A program made the position numbers and the translations under genes. From Streptomyces sp. RPT161 (GTDB lineage: Bacteria > Actinomycetota > Actinomycetes > Streptomycetales > Streptomycetaceae): a stretch of DNA of 64,000 bases. The notes beneath the pieces are model-generated. The model ran no database searches. It was not told the DNA's origin and saw nothing but the letters and a program-made list of their open reading frames with translations. The stretch spans positions 372,001 through 436,000 of the forward strand of contig NZ_JAPZVN010000002.1 of the NCBI RefSeq assembly GCF_027533845.1, in the 5' to 3' direction. Positions 37,894 to 45,762 of this stretch are shown piece after piece (within the stretch, counting starts at the first letter, position 1; the number at the start of each line of letters is the position of its first letter).

Positions 37894-37923
37894 TTGACAT
37901 GGCTAGTCACGTCGTCCTACATT
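37894..37923 (+). promoter_or_regulatory. Strong vegetative promoter for the transfer/replication operon
   Basis: TTGACA (37894-37899) and TACATT (37918-37923) are 18 bp apart, an unusually good housekeeping-type promoter for this genome. It points right, away from the GntR gene and toward the DUF6284 to rep gene chain. Confidence 0.75.
37900..37909. promoter_or_regulatory. Candidate GntR operator O1
   Basis: TGGCTAGTCA lies between the -35 and -10 boxes. A second copy with one change (TGGCTAGCCA) starts exactly 40 bp later. CTAG-centred dyads are typical for GntR-type repressors. Confidence 0.65.
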
Positions 37924-37937
37924 CTTCTCGTGGCCGA

Positions 37938-37951
37938 CCTGGCTAGCCAGG
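37938..37951. promoter_or_regulatory. Candidate GntR operator O2, perfect palindrome
   Basis: CCTGGCTAGCCAGG is a 14-bp perfect palindrome just downstream of the -10 box, near the expected transcript start. It contains TGGCTAGCCA, matching O1. Confidence 0.65.
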
Positions 37952-38409
37952 GCAGTCACCAGAGAAACGCTGCACGTCAGAGCGGTCTTTACGGCTGCTC
38001 CCATGCACGGGGCGGGGACGCTGCAATCCCGCTAAAGGCCAGGTGGAACAGGGCTTCGGCCCGTACTGGCGAGGTGGCCCGGTGACCGCGAGCAACGGCC
38101 GGAGAGTGGGGACTCGGTCCCCCTTGCAGTGCAACTCCCAGTGAATCGACAGCAGAAGGGCGCTTCTGGTGCTCCAACGACATTGATGGGCGCCGCCGTG
38201 GTCAACCACATGGCGGCGCCTCCTGACATCGCAGCGGCTAGGGCTGCTGCCGGTTGCCTCCTCCGCCCGTCCGGTTCCGTGCACTGCGCGGGGGCCGTAC
38301 GGGCGGAGTTGTGGGGAGCCGGATGTACCGACTTCAACGGCGCGCGGCCCCGGTGTTGCACCACCGGGGCCGCTGTTTGGGGCCGTTCCTGGTGAAGGGA
38401 GCACGACCC
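37952..38409 (+). other. Long structured leader of the transfer/replication operon
   Basis: About 460 bp between the promoter and the first gene with no convincing coding frame. It holds two strong hairpins. One is at 38189-38220 (GGCGCCGCC arm with an inner GTGG/CCAC stem and TCAA loop). The other is the terminator-like stem at 38345-38372. It could be an attenuator, a regulatory RNA or an origin-related region. Confidence 0.55.
38345..38372 (+). terminator. Terminator-like hairpin in the leader
   Basis: Perfect 11-bp arms CGGCCCCGGTG and CACCGGGGCCG with a 6-nt loop, followed by CTGTTT. It ends 37 bp before the DUF6284 start, so it may attenuate the operon. Confidence 0.6.
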
Positions 38410-38679
38410 GTGAGGGACATCGGTGCACTTCAGGCGGTTGTTACCGCCGATGAGTTCGGCCGCGAGCCGTCGGCCGCGGAGCTGGACACGATCGAGCGTG
38501 AGATGCCCGTCATCCTGGCGGAAGTCGATCTGCTCGACGCGCAGATCACCACCTTGGACCGCACGCCGACCGAGGTGGATGCGCGGCGTATCCGCCGGGC
38601 GCGTAACCGGGTGCTGGCCGCCCGGCGAGACCTGGCCAACCGTACGGGCGGCGCGAGCCTGCCGGGAGGTGCGGCGTGA
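38410..38679 (+). CDS. DUF6284-like small element protein
   Basis: An 89-aa protein, alpha-helical and charged (EFGREPSAAELDTIEREMPVI, RRIRRARNRVLAARR). It matches my memory of DUF6284, which is typically the first gene of AICE transfer operons. GTG start behind AAGGGAG. Function unknown. It is coupled by GTGA to the next gene. Confidence 0.75.
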   Translation: MRDIGALQAVVTADEFGREPSAAELDTIEREMPVILAEVDLLDAQITTLDRTPTEVDARRIRRARNRVLAARRDLANRTGGASLPGGAA

Positions 38680-38948
38680 AGTGCAGCGCACGTCTGACCA
38701 ACAGCTTCATCGGCGAGTGGGAGCTGTACGTCGTCACCGACGGTACGAGCCTGGACTGGCCCGAGCACTCCTTTGAGCGGACCGCACCAGTGCCCACCTT
38801 GCAGGAACGGACGGATGCACTGGCCCTGCTCGGCTACTGCGCCGCGGACGACGCCGTGTGGGAGTGGCAGGAGATTCCCAGCGGCGTCATGGACCGTGTG
38901 GAGCTGCTGGCGTCGTTGGACGTTCAGCCGATGGGCGGTGCGGCATGA
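38676..38948 (+). CDS. DUF6303-like small element protein
   Basis: A 90-aa protein with ARLTNSFIGEWELYVV, DWPEHSFERTAPVPT and VWEWQEIP blocks, a pattern I recall as DUF6303. Its GTG overlaps the previous stop and its own stop overlaps the next ATG, so three genes are translationally coupled. Function unknown. Confidence 0.75.
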   Translation: MKCSARLTNSFIGEWELYVVTDGTSLDWPEHSFERTAPVPTLQERTDALALLGYCAADDAVWEWQEIPSGVMDRVELLASLDVQPMGGAA

Positions 38949-39808
38949 ACGCCAAGACCGTGCTCCCCGCCGTGGCGATGACGGGCGTGTCCATGGTGCT
39001 CACCCTGGCCATGGTCGTGATGTGGCTGGGCGCGGCAGTGCCGTGGCCGGTCGCCCTGGTCGTCGGTCTGGGGATCGATGGCGGGTGGCTGGCCACTCTC
39101 GCTTACGAGCGCCGTCTGGCCGCGCAGGGTGACCACAACCGTGCCGTAACCGGTGTCGGCTGGTGCTTCGGCCTGGTCGCGGCCGGTGTCTTGGTCGCGC
39201 ACGCGCTCACCGCCGGGCACTCCGGCGGCGCGTGGCTGGCCGTCGCGTGGATGCCGATCGCGGCTAAGGCCCTGTGGCTGGTGCACGGGCTGTGGGAGCG
39301 CACCGCGCTCACCCCGGCGGCGCTGGGCGTCATCCGGGGTATCCAGCAGGAGGCCCGGGACGAAGCGGCCGTGGCCCGCGCCCGACTCCGGGCGGAGGCG
39401 GCCACCGAGGAGACCCGGCTTGCGGCCGTGACGGGGGCCGGTGCCCGCGTCGCACGCGTCCAGGCCAAGACCGCTCAAACGCTTTCGAAGGCGTGGTCGA
39501 CGCTGGAGACGGCACGGGCGGGCGAGGAGACCGCCAGGGCGCTGACCAGCGTGACGGCCCGCGTCACGCCCGGTGTCGCACACCGTTGGGAACTGCCGGT
39601 CTGGGGCCCCACGCAGCCGGTTGCGCCGCTGACCCTGGGGACCGGGCCAACGCTCACCGACGAGGCGCTGGACGCGCTGGTTGACGAGATCCGTCACAGC
39701 GAGTCGCCCGCCTTGTCCTACCGGGAGATGGCCACGCGGTTCCGCGCGGCCGGTCACTCCGCCTCTGAGGTCCGTCTTCGGGCTGCGTGGAAGCGCGTGG
39801 CGGTGTGA
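38945..39808 (+). CDS. SpdA/DUF2637-like membrane transfer protein
   Basis: A 287-aa protein. Four hydrophobic segments lie in the first 115 residues (LPAVAMTGVSMVLTLAMVVMWLG; WPVALVVGLGIDGGWLATLAY; VTGVGWCFGLVAAGVLVAHAL; AWLAVAWMPIAAKALWLVHGLW). A long Ala/Arg helical stretch follows, then a C-terminal part resembling a winged helix (DALVDEIRHSESPALSYREMATRFRAAGHSASEVRLRAAW). This is the usual Spd-type protein of AICEs, thought to act in intramycelial plasmid spread. Confidence 0.78.
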   Translation: MNAKTVLPAVAMTGVSMVLTLAMVVMWLGAAVPWPVALVVGLGIDGGWLATLAYERRLAAQGDHNRAVTGVGWCFGLVAAGVLVAHALTAGHSGGAWLAVAWMPIAAKALWLVHGLWERTALTPAALGVIRGIQQEARDEAAVARARLRAEAATEETRLAAVTGAGARVARVQAKTAQTLSKAWSTLETARAGEETARALTSVTARVTPGVAHRWELPVWGPTQPVAPLTLGTGPTLTDEALDALVDEIRHSESPALSYREMATRFRAAGHSASEVRLRAAWKRVAV

Positions 39809-40146
39809 TGGGGGCGCTGCCGGTATTCCGGTGGCGCCTGGCCCCGGATGGATACGCCACGCGCCGACAACTGCGGGTGCGTGATCTGCGCCCCGGAGGT
39901 CAGGACGTGGCGGCCGAGTTGCAGCGTCCGCGCCGCGGTCGCGGGCCGCTGGTCGCCTACCTCTACCGCATCGACCAGGCCAAACCGGTGCGGCCCATGA
40001 CAGACGCGAAGTGGGCGGCGCTGGCCAAAGCCAACGCCGCCCGCCGTACCTGCCCGCGGTGCCGCCGTGATGCCGGATACGTCATTCCCACCTCGATCGG
40101 GATGTGCGTGTCCTGCGCCGACCCCGAAGAACAGCGCGCCGCCTGA
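39808..40146 (+). CDS. RRQRL-motif zinc-binding protein of the element
   Basis: A 112-aa protein. ATRRQLRVRDLRPGGQ is the RRQ motif region, and VAYLYRIDQAKPVRPMT follows. The C-terminal zinc ribbon has CPRC (about residue 85) and CVSC (about 103). Its ATG overlaps the previous stop (TGATG). Such proteins recur in Streptomyces integrative elements, function unknown. Confidence 0.8.
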   Translation: MGALPVFRWRLAPDGYATRRQLRVRDLRPGGQDVAAELQRPRRGRGPLVAYLYRIDQAKPVRPMTDAKWAALAKANAARRTCPRCRRDAGYVIPTSIGMCVSCADPEEQRAA

Positions 40147-40175
40147 ACACCCCACCCACGCCAAGGAGTTCTGTC

Positions 40176-40379
40176 ATGCCCAGCAACAACCACGCCGTGA
40201 CGTACGAGTGGAGCGCCGAACTGACTATCAGCGGTGAGCCGATGTGGGCCACCGGCACGTCCAGCGGGCCGGAGGGCTACAGCGTCGATGACGCCTACCG
40301 CGACGCCTGCGACGCCATGGCTCAGCTGGGGCTTGGGCACTTCCCCGGCAGTTTCGTCATTCGGCCCGTCCAGGGCTGA
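40176..40379 (+). CDS. Small element protein, unknown
   Basis: A 67-aa acidic protein (YEWSAELTISGEPMWATGTSSG, DDAYRDACDAMAQLG). ATG 40176 is behind a clear AAGGAG. No family recognised. Its place just before tra suggests a role in transfer or its control. Confidence 0.7.
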   Translation: MPSNNHAVTYEWSAELTISGEPMWATGTSSGPEGYSVDDAYRDACDAMAQLGLGHFPGSFVIRPVQG

Positions 40380-40460
40380 TCTCAGCGCGGGGCCCGGTCT
40401 CAACCGACCAAAGCAGCGGCCGGGCCCCGCTCCCTCCAAACATCTGTGGAAGGAAGCTCA

Positions 40461-42668
40461 GTGAACCACGAGGATGAGAACGAACTGTTCAAGCGACTCG
40501 AAGCCGACCTGGCCACCGAGCCGGGCGCTGAGGTAGTCGACCTGGACAAGGCACGGTCGGCCCGGACCGAGTCGCCCGACTCCATCACCGACTCGACAGC
40601 CGACTCCGAGCCGGGTCGGTCGGGTGGCGAGTCGGATGCCCCGGCCGATCGCGTGCTGGTCGACCAGCCGACCGCCCCGGCCGGTCCGGGCTATCTGGGT
40701 CGGCTGCTCAGCGCGAAGCGCCGTGCGGTCGTCCCGGAGTGGCTGAAGTCCACGGCGGAGTTGAAGACCGCTACCGGCTGGGTGGCGCGCCACTACGCGC
40801 ACGTGGCCGGGTATCACGGGCTGCGTGCCCCGGTCTACGCCGCCCGCCTCACCCTGCAAGCACCCTCCGGCGCCGCCAAGTTCATCGGCGGCATGATGCG
40901 GTGGATGGCCGACCGTGAGGGCGACCCGGTCCGCGCCGCCGCCGTTCGCCGTGAGGACGCGGCCGAGTACCTGAAGCTGTCGCGGCAGCGGGATGGTCGG
41001 GTCCGACTGCGGACCCTGGTCGCGGTGCTGGCCCTGTTCGTCGGAGTCGGGGCGGCGCTGGCCATCTACGTACTCGCCCCCGGCTGGCTTCAGGCCCTCT
41101 CGGTGAGCGCGGTGGTCATGGCGCTGGGCTACGCGGGCCGTAAGGCCGATGACCCGGTCATCCACCGGGCGGTGGAGCTGCCCAAGGCGACCAAGCTCAC
41201 CTCTGACATCGTGCTGCGCGCGCTCGGTGCGCTGGGCATCCCGGCCATCAACTCCGCGCAGGCCAAAGGGCGGGACGGGTTCGAGTTCACCGCCCCCATC
41301 ACCCGCGACGGTCCCGGTTGGCGGGCGGAGGGCAACCTCCCGTACGGCGTGACCGTCACCGACATCATCGAACGGCGCGAACGTCTCGCGTCCGGTCTGC
41401 GGCGCCCGCTGGGCTGTGTGTGGCCAGAGGCGGTTCCGGATGAGCACACCGGGCACCTGGTGCTGTGGGTGGGGGATCAGGACATGTCCCGCGCCAAGCA
41501 ACCGGCGTGGCCGCTGCTGAAGTCCGGCAGCGTGGACCTGTTCAAGCCGGTCGCTTACGGCACCGACCAGCGCGGGCGCTGGGTCGAAGCGACGCTGATG
41601 TACATCGCGGGCGTCATCGGCGCGATCCCGCGCATGGGCAAGACGTTCCTGCTCCGCCTGCTGCTGCTGATCGCGGCGCTGGACCCGCGGGCGGAGCTGC
41701 ACACCTACGACATGAAGGGCACCGGCGATCTGGACCCGGTCGGCAACGCCGTCTCCCACCGGCATGCCGCAGGGGACGATGACGAGTCGATCGTGTACTG
41801 CCTGAACGACTGCCGGGCGCTGCGCGAGGAGTTGCGGCGGCGCACGAAGGTGATTCGCTCGCTGCCGCGGGACATCTGCCCGGAGTCGAAGGTGACCAGC
41901 GCCCTTGCAGACAAGCGTTCGCTGGGGCTGCACCCGATCGTGTTCGCGGTGGATGAGTGCCAAGTGCTCTTCGAGCACGCCGAGCACGGCAAGGAGTTCG
42001 AGGAGATCATCACCGACCTGGTCAAGCGGGGACCTGCGACCGGCATCGTGGTCCTGCTGGCCACGCAGCGCCCCGATGCCAAGGCGCTGCCCACGGGCAT
42101 TTCCGCGAACGCGTCGGCCCGCTGGTGCCTGAAGGTCATGGGTCAGTTGGAAAACGACATGGTGCTGGGCACCTCCGCGTACAAGCGCGGGGTGCGGGCG
42201 ACCATGTTCGCCTGGGCCGACAAGGGCATTCACTACTTCGTCGGTGAAGGCTCCGACGCCCGGATCGTGCGCTCCATCTACGTCGACGGCCGCGACGCCG
42301 AAGCCATCGGCGCCCGCGCCCGCAAGATGCGCGAGACCGCTGGAACCCTGTCCGGGCATGCGCTTGGCGAAGCGCCGGAGGTCACGGCCGTGGCGTACGA
42401 CCTGCTCGCCGACATCCTTGCCGTCATCCCCGCCGACGAGCCGAAGGTGTGGTCCGAGACCGTCGTTGCCCGGCTGGCCGATCTGCGGCCGGAGGTCTAC
42501 GACGGATGGGACCCCGAAGCGCTCGCCACGGCGCTCAAGCCACACCTGATCTCCACCATCCAGGTCGGTCGCCGGGTGAACGGCAAGGTCGTCAACCGGC
42601 GCGGTGTCGACCGCTCCCACATCACTGCTGCGGTTGCGGAGCGTGACGGAAAGCGGGACGCGGGCTGA
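40461..42668 (+). CDS. tra: FtsK/SpoIIIE-like conjugal DNA translocase (TraB/TraSA)
   Basis: The key conjugation protein, which pumps double-stranded DNA between mycelial compartments. It has 735 aa. The N-terminus is acidic and Ser/Asp-rich. Hydrophobic segments lie at about residues 180-215. The ATPase has Walker A GAIPRMGKT (about 388-396) and Walker B HPIVFAVDECQ, then LLATQRPDAKALPTGI. The C-terminal part (ALATALKPHLISTIQVGRRVNGKVVNRRGVDRSHI) is a candidate winged helix for clt binding. GTG start behind GGAAGGAAG. Candidate clt repeats follow directly. Confidence 0.92.
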   Translation: MNHEDENELFKRLEADLATEPGAEVVDLDKARSARTESPDSITDSTADSEPGRSGGESDAPADRVLVDQPTAPAGPGYLGRLLSAKRRAVVPEWLKSTAELKTATGWVARHYAHVAGYHGLRAPVYAARLTLQAPSGAAKFIGGMMRWMADREGDPVRAAAVRREDAAEYLKLSRQRDGRVRLRTLVAVLALFVGVGAALAIYVLAPGWLQALSVSAVVMALGYAGRKADDPVIHRAVELPKATKLTSDIVLRALGALGIPAINSAQAKGRDGFEFTAPITRDGPGWRAEGNLPYGVTVTDIIERRERLASGLRRPLGCVWPEAVPDEHTGHLVLWVGDQDMSRAKQPAWPLLKSGSVDLFKPVAYGTDQRGRWVEATLMYIAGVIGAIPRMGKTFLLRLLLLIAALDPRAELHTYDMKGTGDLDPVGNAVSHRHAAGDDDESIVYCLNDCRALREELRRRTKVIRSLPRDICPESKVTSALADKRSLGLHPIVFAVDECQVLFEHAEHGKEFEEIITDLVKRGPATGIVVLLATQRPDAKALPTGISANASARWCLKVMGQLENDMVLGTSAYKRGVRATMFAWADKGIHYFVGEGSDARIVRSIYVDGRDAEAIGARARKMRETAGTLSGHALGEAPEVTAVAYDLLADILAVIPADEPKVWSETVVARLADLRPEVYDGWDPEALATALKPHLISTIQVGRRVNGKVVNRRGVDRSHITAAVAERDGKRDAG

Positions 42669-42674
42669 CCGTCC

Positions 42675-42766
42675 GGGGCCGCTAGCGCTAGCGGCACACC
42701 CCGCTAACGTTAGCGGCCCCGCTAGCGCCCCAAACCCGCTCTGATCAGGCCGCTAGCGGATAGCGG
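42675..42766. repeat. GCTAGCGG repeat cluster after tra, candidate clt transfer locus
   Basis: GCTAGCG occurs at 42681, 42687, 42721 and 42752. CCGCTAACGTTAGCGG (42701-42716) is a perfect 16-bp palindrome of the variant form, CCGCTAGCGG lies at 42750-42759, and ATAGCGG follows. In Streptomyces plasmids the TraB-binding clt with 8-bp repeats often lies just downstream of traB. Confidence 0.65.
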
Positions 42767-42810
42767 CCCACCTGTGCAAACCCCTTGAAACCTGCCTGGG
42801 AGGGCCCGTC

Positions 42811-43062
42811 ATGACCCCTGCCCTGCTCGCTATCACACTGCTCATCGGCATAACACTCTGTTACGCAGCTGTGTGTGCTGCCTCGCCGTTCGGCAACTGC
42901 CGCAAGTGCCGCGGCTTCGGCTTCGCGACCACCACCGACCGCAAAGGCCGCCTCAAGCGCGGCAAGCCGTGCCGCCGCTGCGACGCCACCGGCAAGCGCA
43001 TCCGCATAGGCCGCTGGCTGTTCAACCGCGCCGCCCGCATCCACCACGACGGCACCCGCTGA
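42811..43062 (+). CDS. Small membrane-anchored zinc-motif protein
   Basis: An 83-aa protein. An N-terminal hydrophobic helix (ALLAITLLIGITLCYAAVCA) is followed by CRKCRGFGF and CRRCDATGKRI, two CxxC motifs like half a DnaJ zinc finger. The C-terminus is basic. GGGAGGG precedes the ATG. Small proteins of this kind are frequent in AICE spread regions. Confidence 0.75.
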   Translation: MTPALLAITLLIGITLCYAAVCAASPFGNCRKCRGFGFATTTDRKGRLKRGKPCRRCDATGKRIRIGRWLFNRAARIHHDGTR

Positions 43063-43099
43063 ACCCCCTGCTCCCGCCACCGATCGGAGCACCCCGCCA

Positions 43100-43294
43100 A
43101 TGACAGTCACCTTCTCCGCCGTGGTCCTGCTGGGCATCGCGGCGTTCCTCGCCCTGAAGATGCGCTCCGCCAAGGCCGGGGCCGCCGTCGTGCTGTTCCT
43201 CTTCGGCTTCTTCGCCGCCCACAGCAGCGCCGCCGGAGCCATCAACGGCATGTGCCAGTCCTTCGCCCACTTCCTCGCCCACCTGCGCGCCTAA
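43100..43294 (+). CDS. Small hydrophobic spread-type protein
   Basis: A 64-aa protein with two hydrophobic helices (FSAVVLLGIAAFLAL and AGAAVVLFLFGFFAAHSSAAG). It lies in a run of small membrane genes after tra, the usual place of spd genes. GGAG lies about 10 nt upstream. Function inferred from position only. Confidence 0.65.
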   Translation: MTVTFSAVVLLGIAAFLALKMRSAKAGAAVVLFLFGFFAAHSSAAGAINGMCQSFAHFLAHLRA

Positions 43295-43308
43295 CCAGGA
43301 GGCTCACC

Positions 43309-43776
43309 GTGAACGAACCCACCGCCCACCGCCGCCCTACCGGGCCCGACACAACGGCCTTACAGGTCCACCGCCCCGCCCCGATCACGCCCGCGCACCC
43401 CGCGCTGCTCGCGTCCGTCCAGCCCGCCAACATCCCGGCCGTGGCGAGCGTCGTCCTGCCGGACGGACGAGTCGTCACCGGCTACGCCATCGAACCCGCC
43501 AAGCCCGAACCCGTCGCGGTCAAGCCCATGGTCTCCCGCGCGGCGGTGAACGTCGCCCTCGGCGGCATCGGGTTCGGCGCCATCTGCGGCGGGCTGTTCT
43601 TGCTGACTGCGTTCCTCGCCGCCCTCACCGCCTTCATCCACGCGCTCATCATCCTCACCGCCGTCATCTTCGGCGGCTGGGTCGCCGTCCAGGTCTTCGG
43701 CCACCACCCCGGCGGCAGCGGGACGACGGTTCACATCCGCAAAGCCGTCATCAAGCGCAACCACTTCCACGGCTGA
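43309..43776 (+). CDS. SpdB-like membrane protein
   Basis: A 155-aa protein. A Pro-rich cytoplasmic N-terminus of about 70 residues is followed by two hydrophobic helices (VNVALGGIGFGAICGGLFLL; FIHALIILTAVIFGGWVAVQVF) and a basic tail (IRKAVIKRNHFHG). GTG start behind AGGAGG. A spread function is likely from context. Confidence 0.68.
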   Translation: MNEPTAHRRPTGPDTTALQVHRPAPITPAHPALLASVQPANIPAVASVVLPDGRVVTGYAIEPAKPEPVAVKPMVSRAAVNVALGGIGFGAICGGLFLLTAFLAALTAFIHALIILTAVIFGGWVAVQVFGHHPGGSGTTVHIRKAVIKRNHFHG

Positions 43777-43785
43777 AAGGAAGCC

Positions 43786-44394
43786 ATGTTCGAGATCCGC
43801 GTCATCTGCGACCCGATCGACACCGACCGTATCGTCGCCGCGCTGGACAGCACGTTCGCGACCGGCACGGTGGCGACTGTCTGCCCCACCCGCGACGGCA
43901 AGCGGCACCGCCTGTACGTCACCGCTGACCACCGCCCCGAGCCGGGATCGTGGCCGACGCCGGAGCAGGCATACGCGAACGCGCCGAGCATCGTCCAGGA
44001 GATCGGCTGGACCGCCCGCACCCTCGCCGAGACCGAGTGCTTCACGGAGTTGGACCGCGAGTTCTACCTGCGCAAGGCCGCACTGCTGGACCGCATCGCG
44101 CTCCTGGACGAGCCCGACGAACCCGGCGACGCCACCGAGGCAGCCGAAGCCACGGCCTTGGTTCTGCTCGACACCGACAAGAGCGCGGGCGGCCGGTACC
44201 ACGGCCGGGGGTACTGGCCCGAACACCCCGTGGCCGAGGCCAACCCCCGCGGCTACGTCCGTCAGGAATACGCCCAGTGGTGGGCGAGGGAAGGCCGTGA
44301 CCAGCACCGCGCGGCCCGGCTCGCAGCAGGCCAGTGCCCCAACTGCGCCTGGCCTCAGCACCAGTGCAACTGCGCTGACCACCCCGACGCCTGA
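43786..44394 (+). CDS. Element protein of unknown function with C-terminal Cys motif
   Basis: A 202-aa protein. The start MFEIRVICDPIDTDRIVAALDSTF looks like a ferredoxin-type fold segment. The middle is acidic, and the end CPNCAWPQHQCNC may bind zinc. AAAGGAAG precedes the ATG. It lies between the spread and replication modules. Confidence 0.68.
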   Translation: MFEIRVICDPIDTDRIVAALDSTFATGTVATVCPTRDGKRHRLYVTADHRPEPGSWPTPEQAYANAPSIVQEIGWTARTLAETECFTELDREFYLRKAALLDRIALLDEPDEPGDATEAAEATALVLLDTDKSAGGRYHGRGYWPEHPVAEANPRGYVRQEYAQWWAREGRDQHRAARLAAGQCPNCAWPQHQCNCADHPDA

Positions 44395-44482
44395 CTACGC
44401 CCGGGACGGCCGCCACGTCTCGCCAAAGAACCGCGGCCGTCCCGGCTCCCCAGAACTCATCACAGAACTGGAGGTCTCCAGC

Positions 44483-45388
44483 ATGACCCATGCTCCCCGT
44501 TCCGCGCTGCTCCGCGCGGCGCTGGACGCTGCCGACCAAGGGTGGCCTGTCATCCCGCTACGCCCCGGCGGGAAAGCCCCCGCCCTCCACGGTGAGCGCC
44601 ACTGCCCCGGAACCGGCGAGTGCACCGACGGGCACCGCACGTTCGAGCAGCGAGCCACCCTCGCCCCCGAGCGCATCGAACGCTGCTGGGCGACTGGCCC
44701 GTTCAACGTCGGCATCGCCACCGGCCCCGCCGGGCTGCTGGTCATCGACCTCGACACACTCAAGCCCAAGGACACAAAGGGCACGCCTGACGGCGTGACG
44801 AGCTTCTTGGCGCTCTGCGAGCGCGCCGGACAGCCCCTCCCCACCACCCGCCGCATCCGGACTCCCAGCGGTGGACAGCACCTGTACTTCACCGCCCCGC
44901 CCGGCGTCAGACTGCACAACACCGCGGGGACCCTCGCCCCGAAGATCGACACCCGAGCGTGGGGCGGGCAAGTCGTCGCACCCGGCAGCACCACGCCATA
45001 CGGCCCGTACACGGTCCTGGACGACTCGCCCGTTGCAGACCTACCCGAATGGCTCCAACACGCCCTGACGGCCCCACAGAGGCCAGCGGCGGCCCCGGTC
45101 TTGCCGATGCCCACCCGCAGTCGCAGCCGGTACGCCGCCGTCGTCCTTGACCGCGAGGCAGCCGCGGTCGCCGCTACAGCCGAGGGCGGCCGTAACGCCG
45201 AACTACTGCGCGCCGTACGGGCGGTGGGCCGGTTCGTGGCCTGGCACGACCTCGACCGCGCCACCGTAGAAGCGGCTTTTCAGGCCGCGGGCGAGACGGC
45301 GGGACTGCCAGCGTCCGAGTGCCGCGCCACGATCCGCAGCGCCCTGGACTGGTCCATCCGCACCGCCCGGCCCCGGGAGACGGCATGA
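44483..45388 (+). CDS. Bifunctional DNA primase/polymerase (RepPP-type replication protein)
   Basis: An archaeo-eukaryotic-primase-type protein of 301 aa for element replication. It has LDAADQGWPVIPLRPGGKAP at the N-terminus. FNVGIATGPAGLLVIDLDTLK (about residues 72-92) contains the catalytic DxD in VIDLD. RIRTPSGGQHLYF and DTRAWGGQVVAPGS are the other prim-pol motifs. A helical C-terminus of about 100 residues follows (EGGRNAELLRAVRAVGRFV). GGAGG lies upstream. With the helicase gene two genes on it makes up the prim-pol class of AICE replication module. Confidence 0.9.
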   Translation: MTHAPRSALLRAALDAADQGWPVIPLRPGGKAPALHGERHCPGTGECTDGHRTFEQRATLAPERIERCWATGPFNVGIATGPAGLLVIDLDTLKPKDTKGTPDGVTSFLALCERAGQPLPTTRRIRTPSGGQHLYFTAPPGVRLHNTAGTLAPKIDTRAWGGQVVAPGSTTPYGPYTVLDDSPVADLPEWLQHALTAPQRPAAAPVLPMPTRSRSRYAAVVLDREAAAVAATAEGGRNAELLRAVRAVGRFVAWHDLDRATVEAAFQAAGETAGLPASECRATIRSALDWSIRTARPRETA

Positions 45389-45762
45389 CCACCAGCCCTT
45401 CCCGCCCCGCCCTGAAAAGCATCCCCACCTGCGACCGGCCCAGCACCGCCGAACCGACCGGCGGTACCCCCGGCCATAGCGCGCTGAAGAACGCCGCCCG
45501 TCAGGGCGTCCGATCTGCTCTGCGTCCTGACCCGCACCCGGCCACCCCGCCCCGCGGGGACGGACGCACCCCGGTCGCCTGGCTCCACGTCACCGCACCG
45601 TCCGACCGGCAAGCGATCCCGTCGGCCACCTCGTGGTGCCAGTGCGGCCGGTACCGCACCGCCACCGGCCGCACCAACGTGCTCCGGCTGGTCGAAGCCC
45701 ACACCGCCCACCGCGAGCACTGCCCACTCCGCAACCCCACCGAGAGGAGGAACGCCGCATGA
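45385..45762 (+). CDS. Small Cys/His protein between prim-pol and helicase
   Basis: A 125-aa protein with a disordered N-terminal half. The C-terminal half is WCQCGRYRTATGRTNVLRLVEAHTAHREHC, a possible zinc site (C-x-C, H, H, C). It overlaps both neighbours by ATGA, so it is probably part of the replication module. No family recognised. Confidence 0.72.
   Translation: MTTSPSRPALKSIPTCDRPSTAEPTGGTPGHSALKNAARQGVRSALRPDPHPATPPRGDGRTPVAWLHVTAPSDRQAIPSATSWCQCGRYRTATGRTNVLRLVEAHTAHREHCPLRNPTERRNAA

Noticed and set aside
38129-38395. An 88-codon open frame in the leader of the element operon
   Set aside because: It has no ribosome site, odd composition for a protein, and covers the hairpins. It is better explained as a structured leader.
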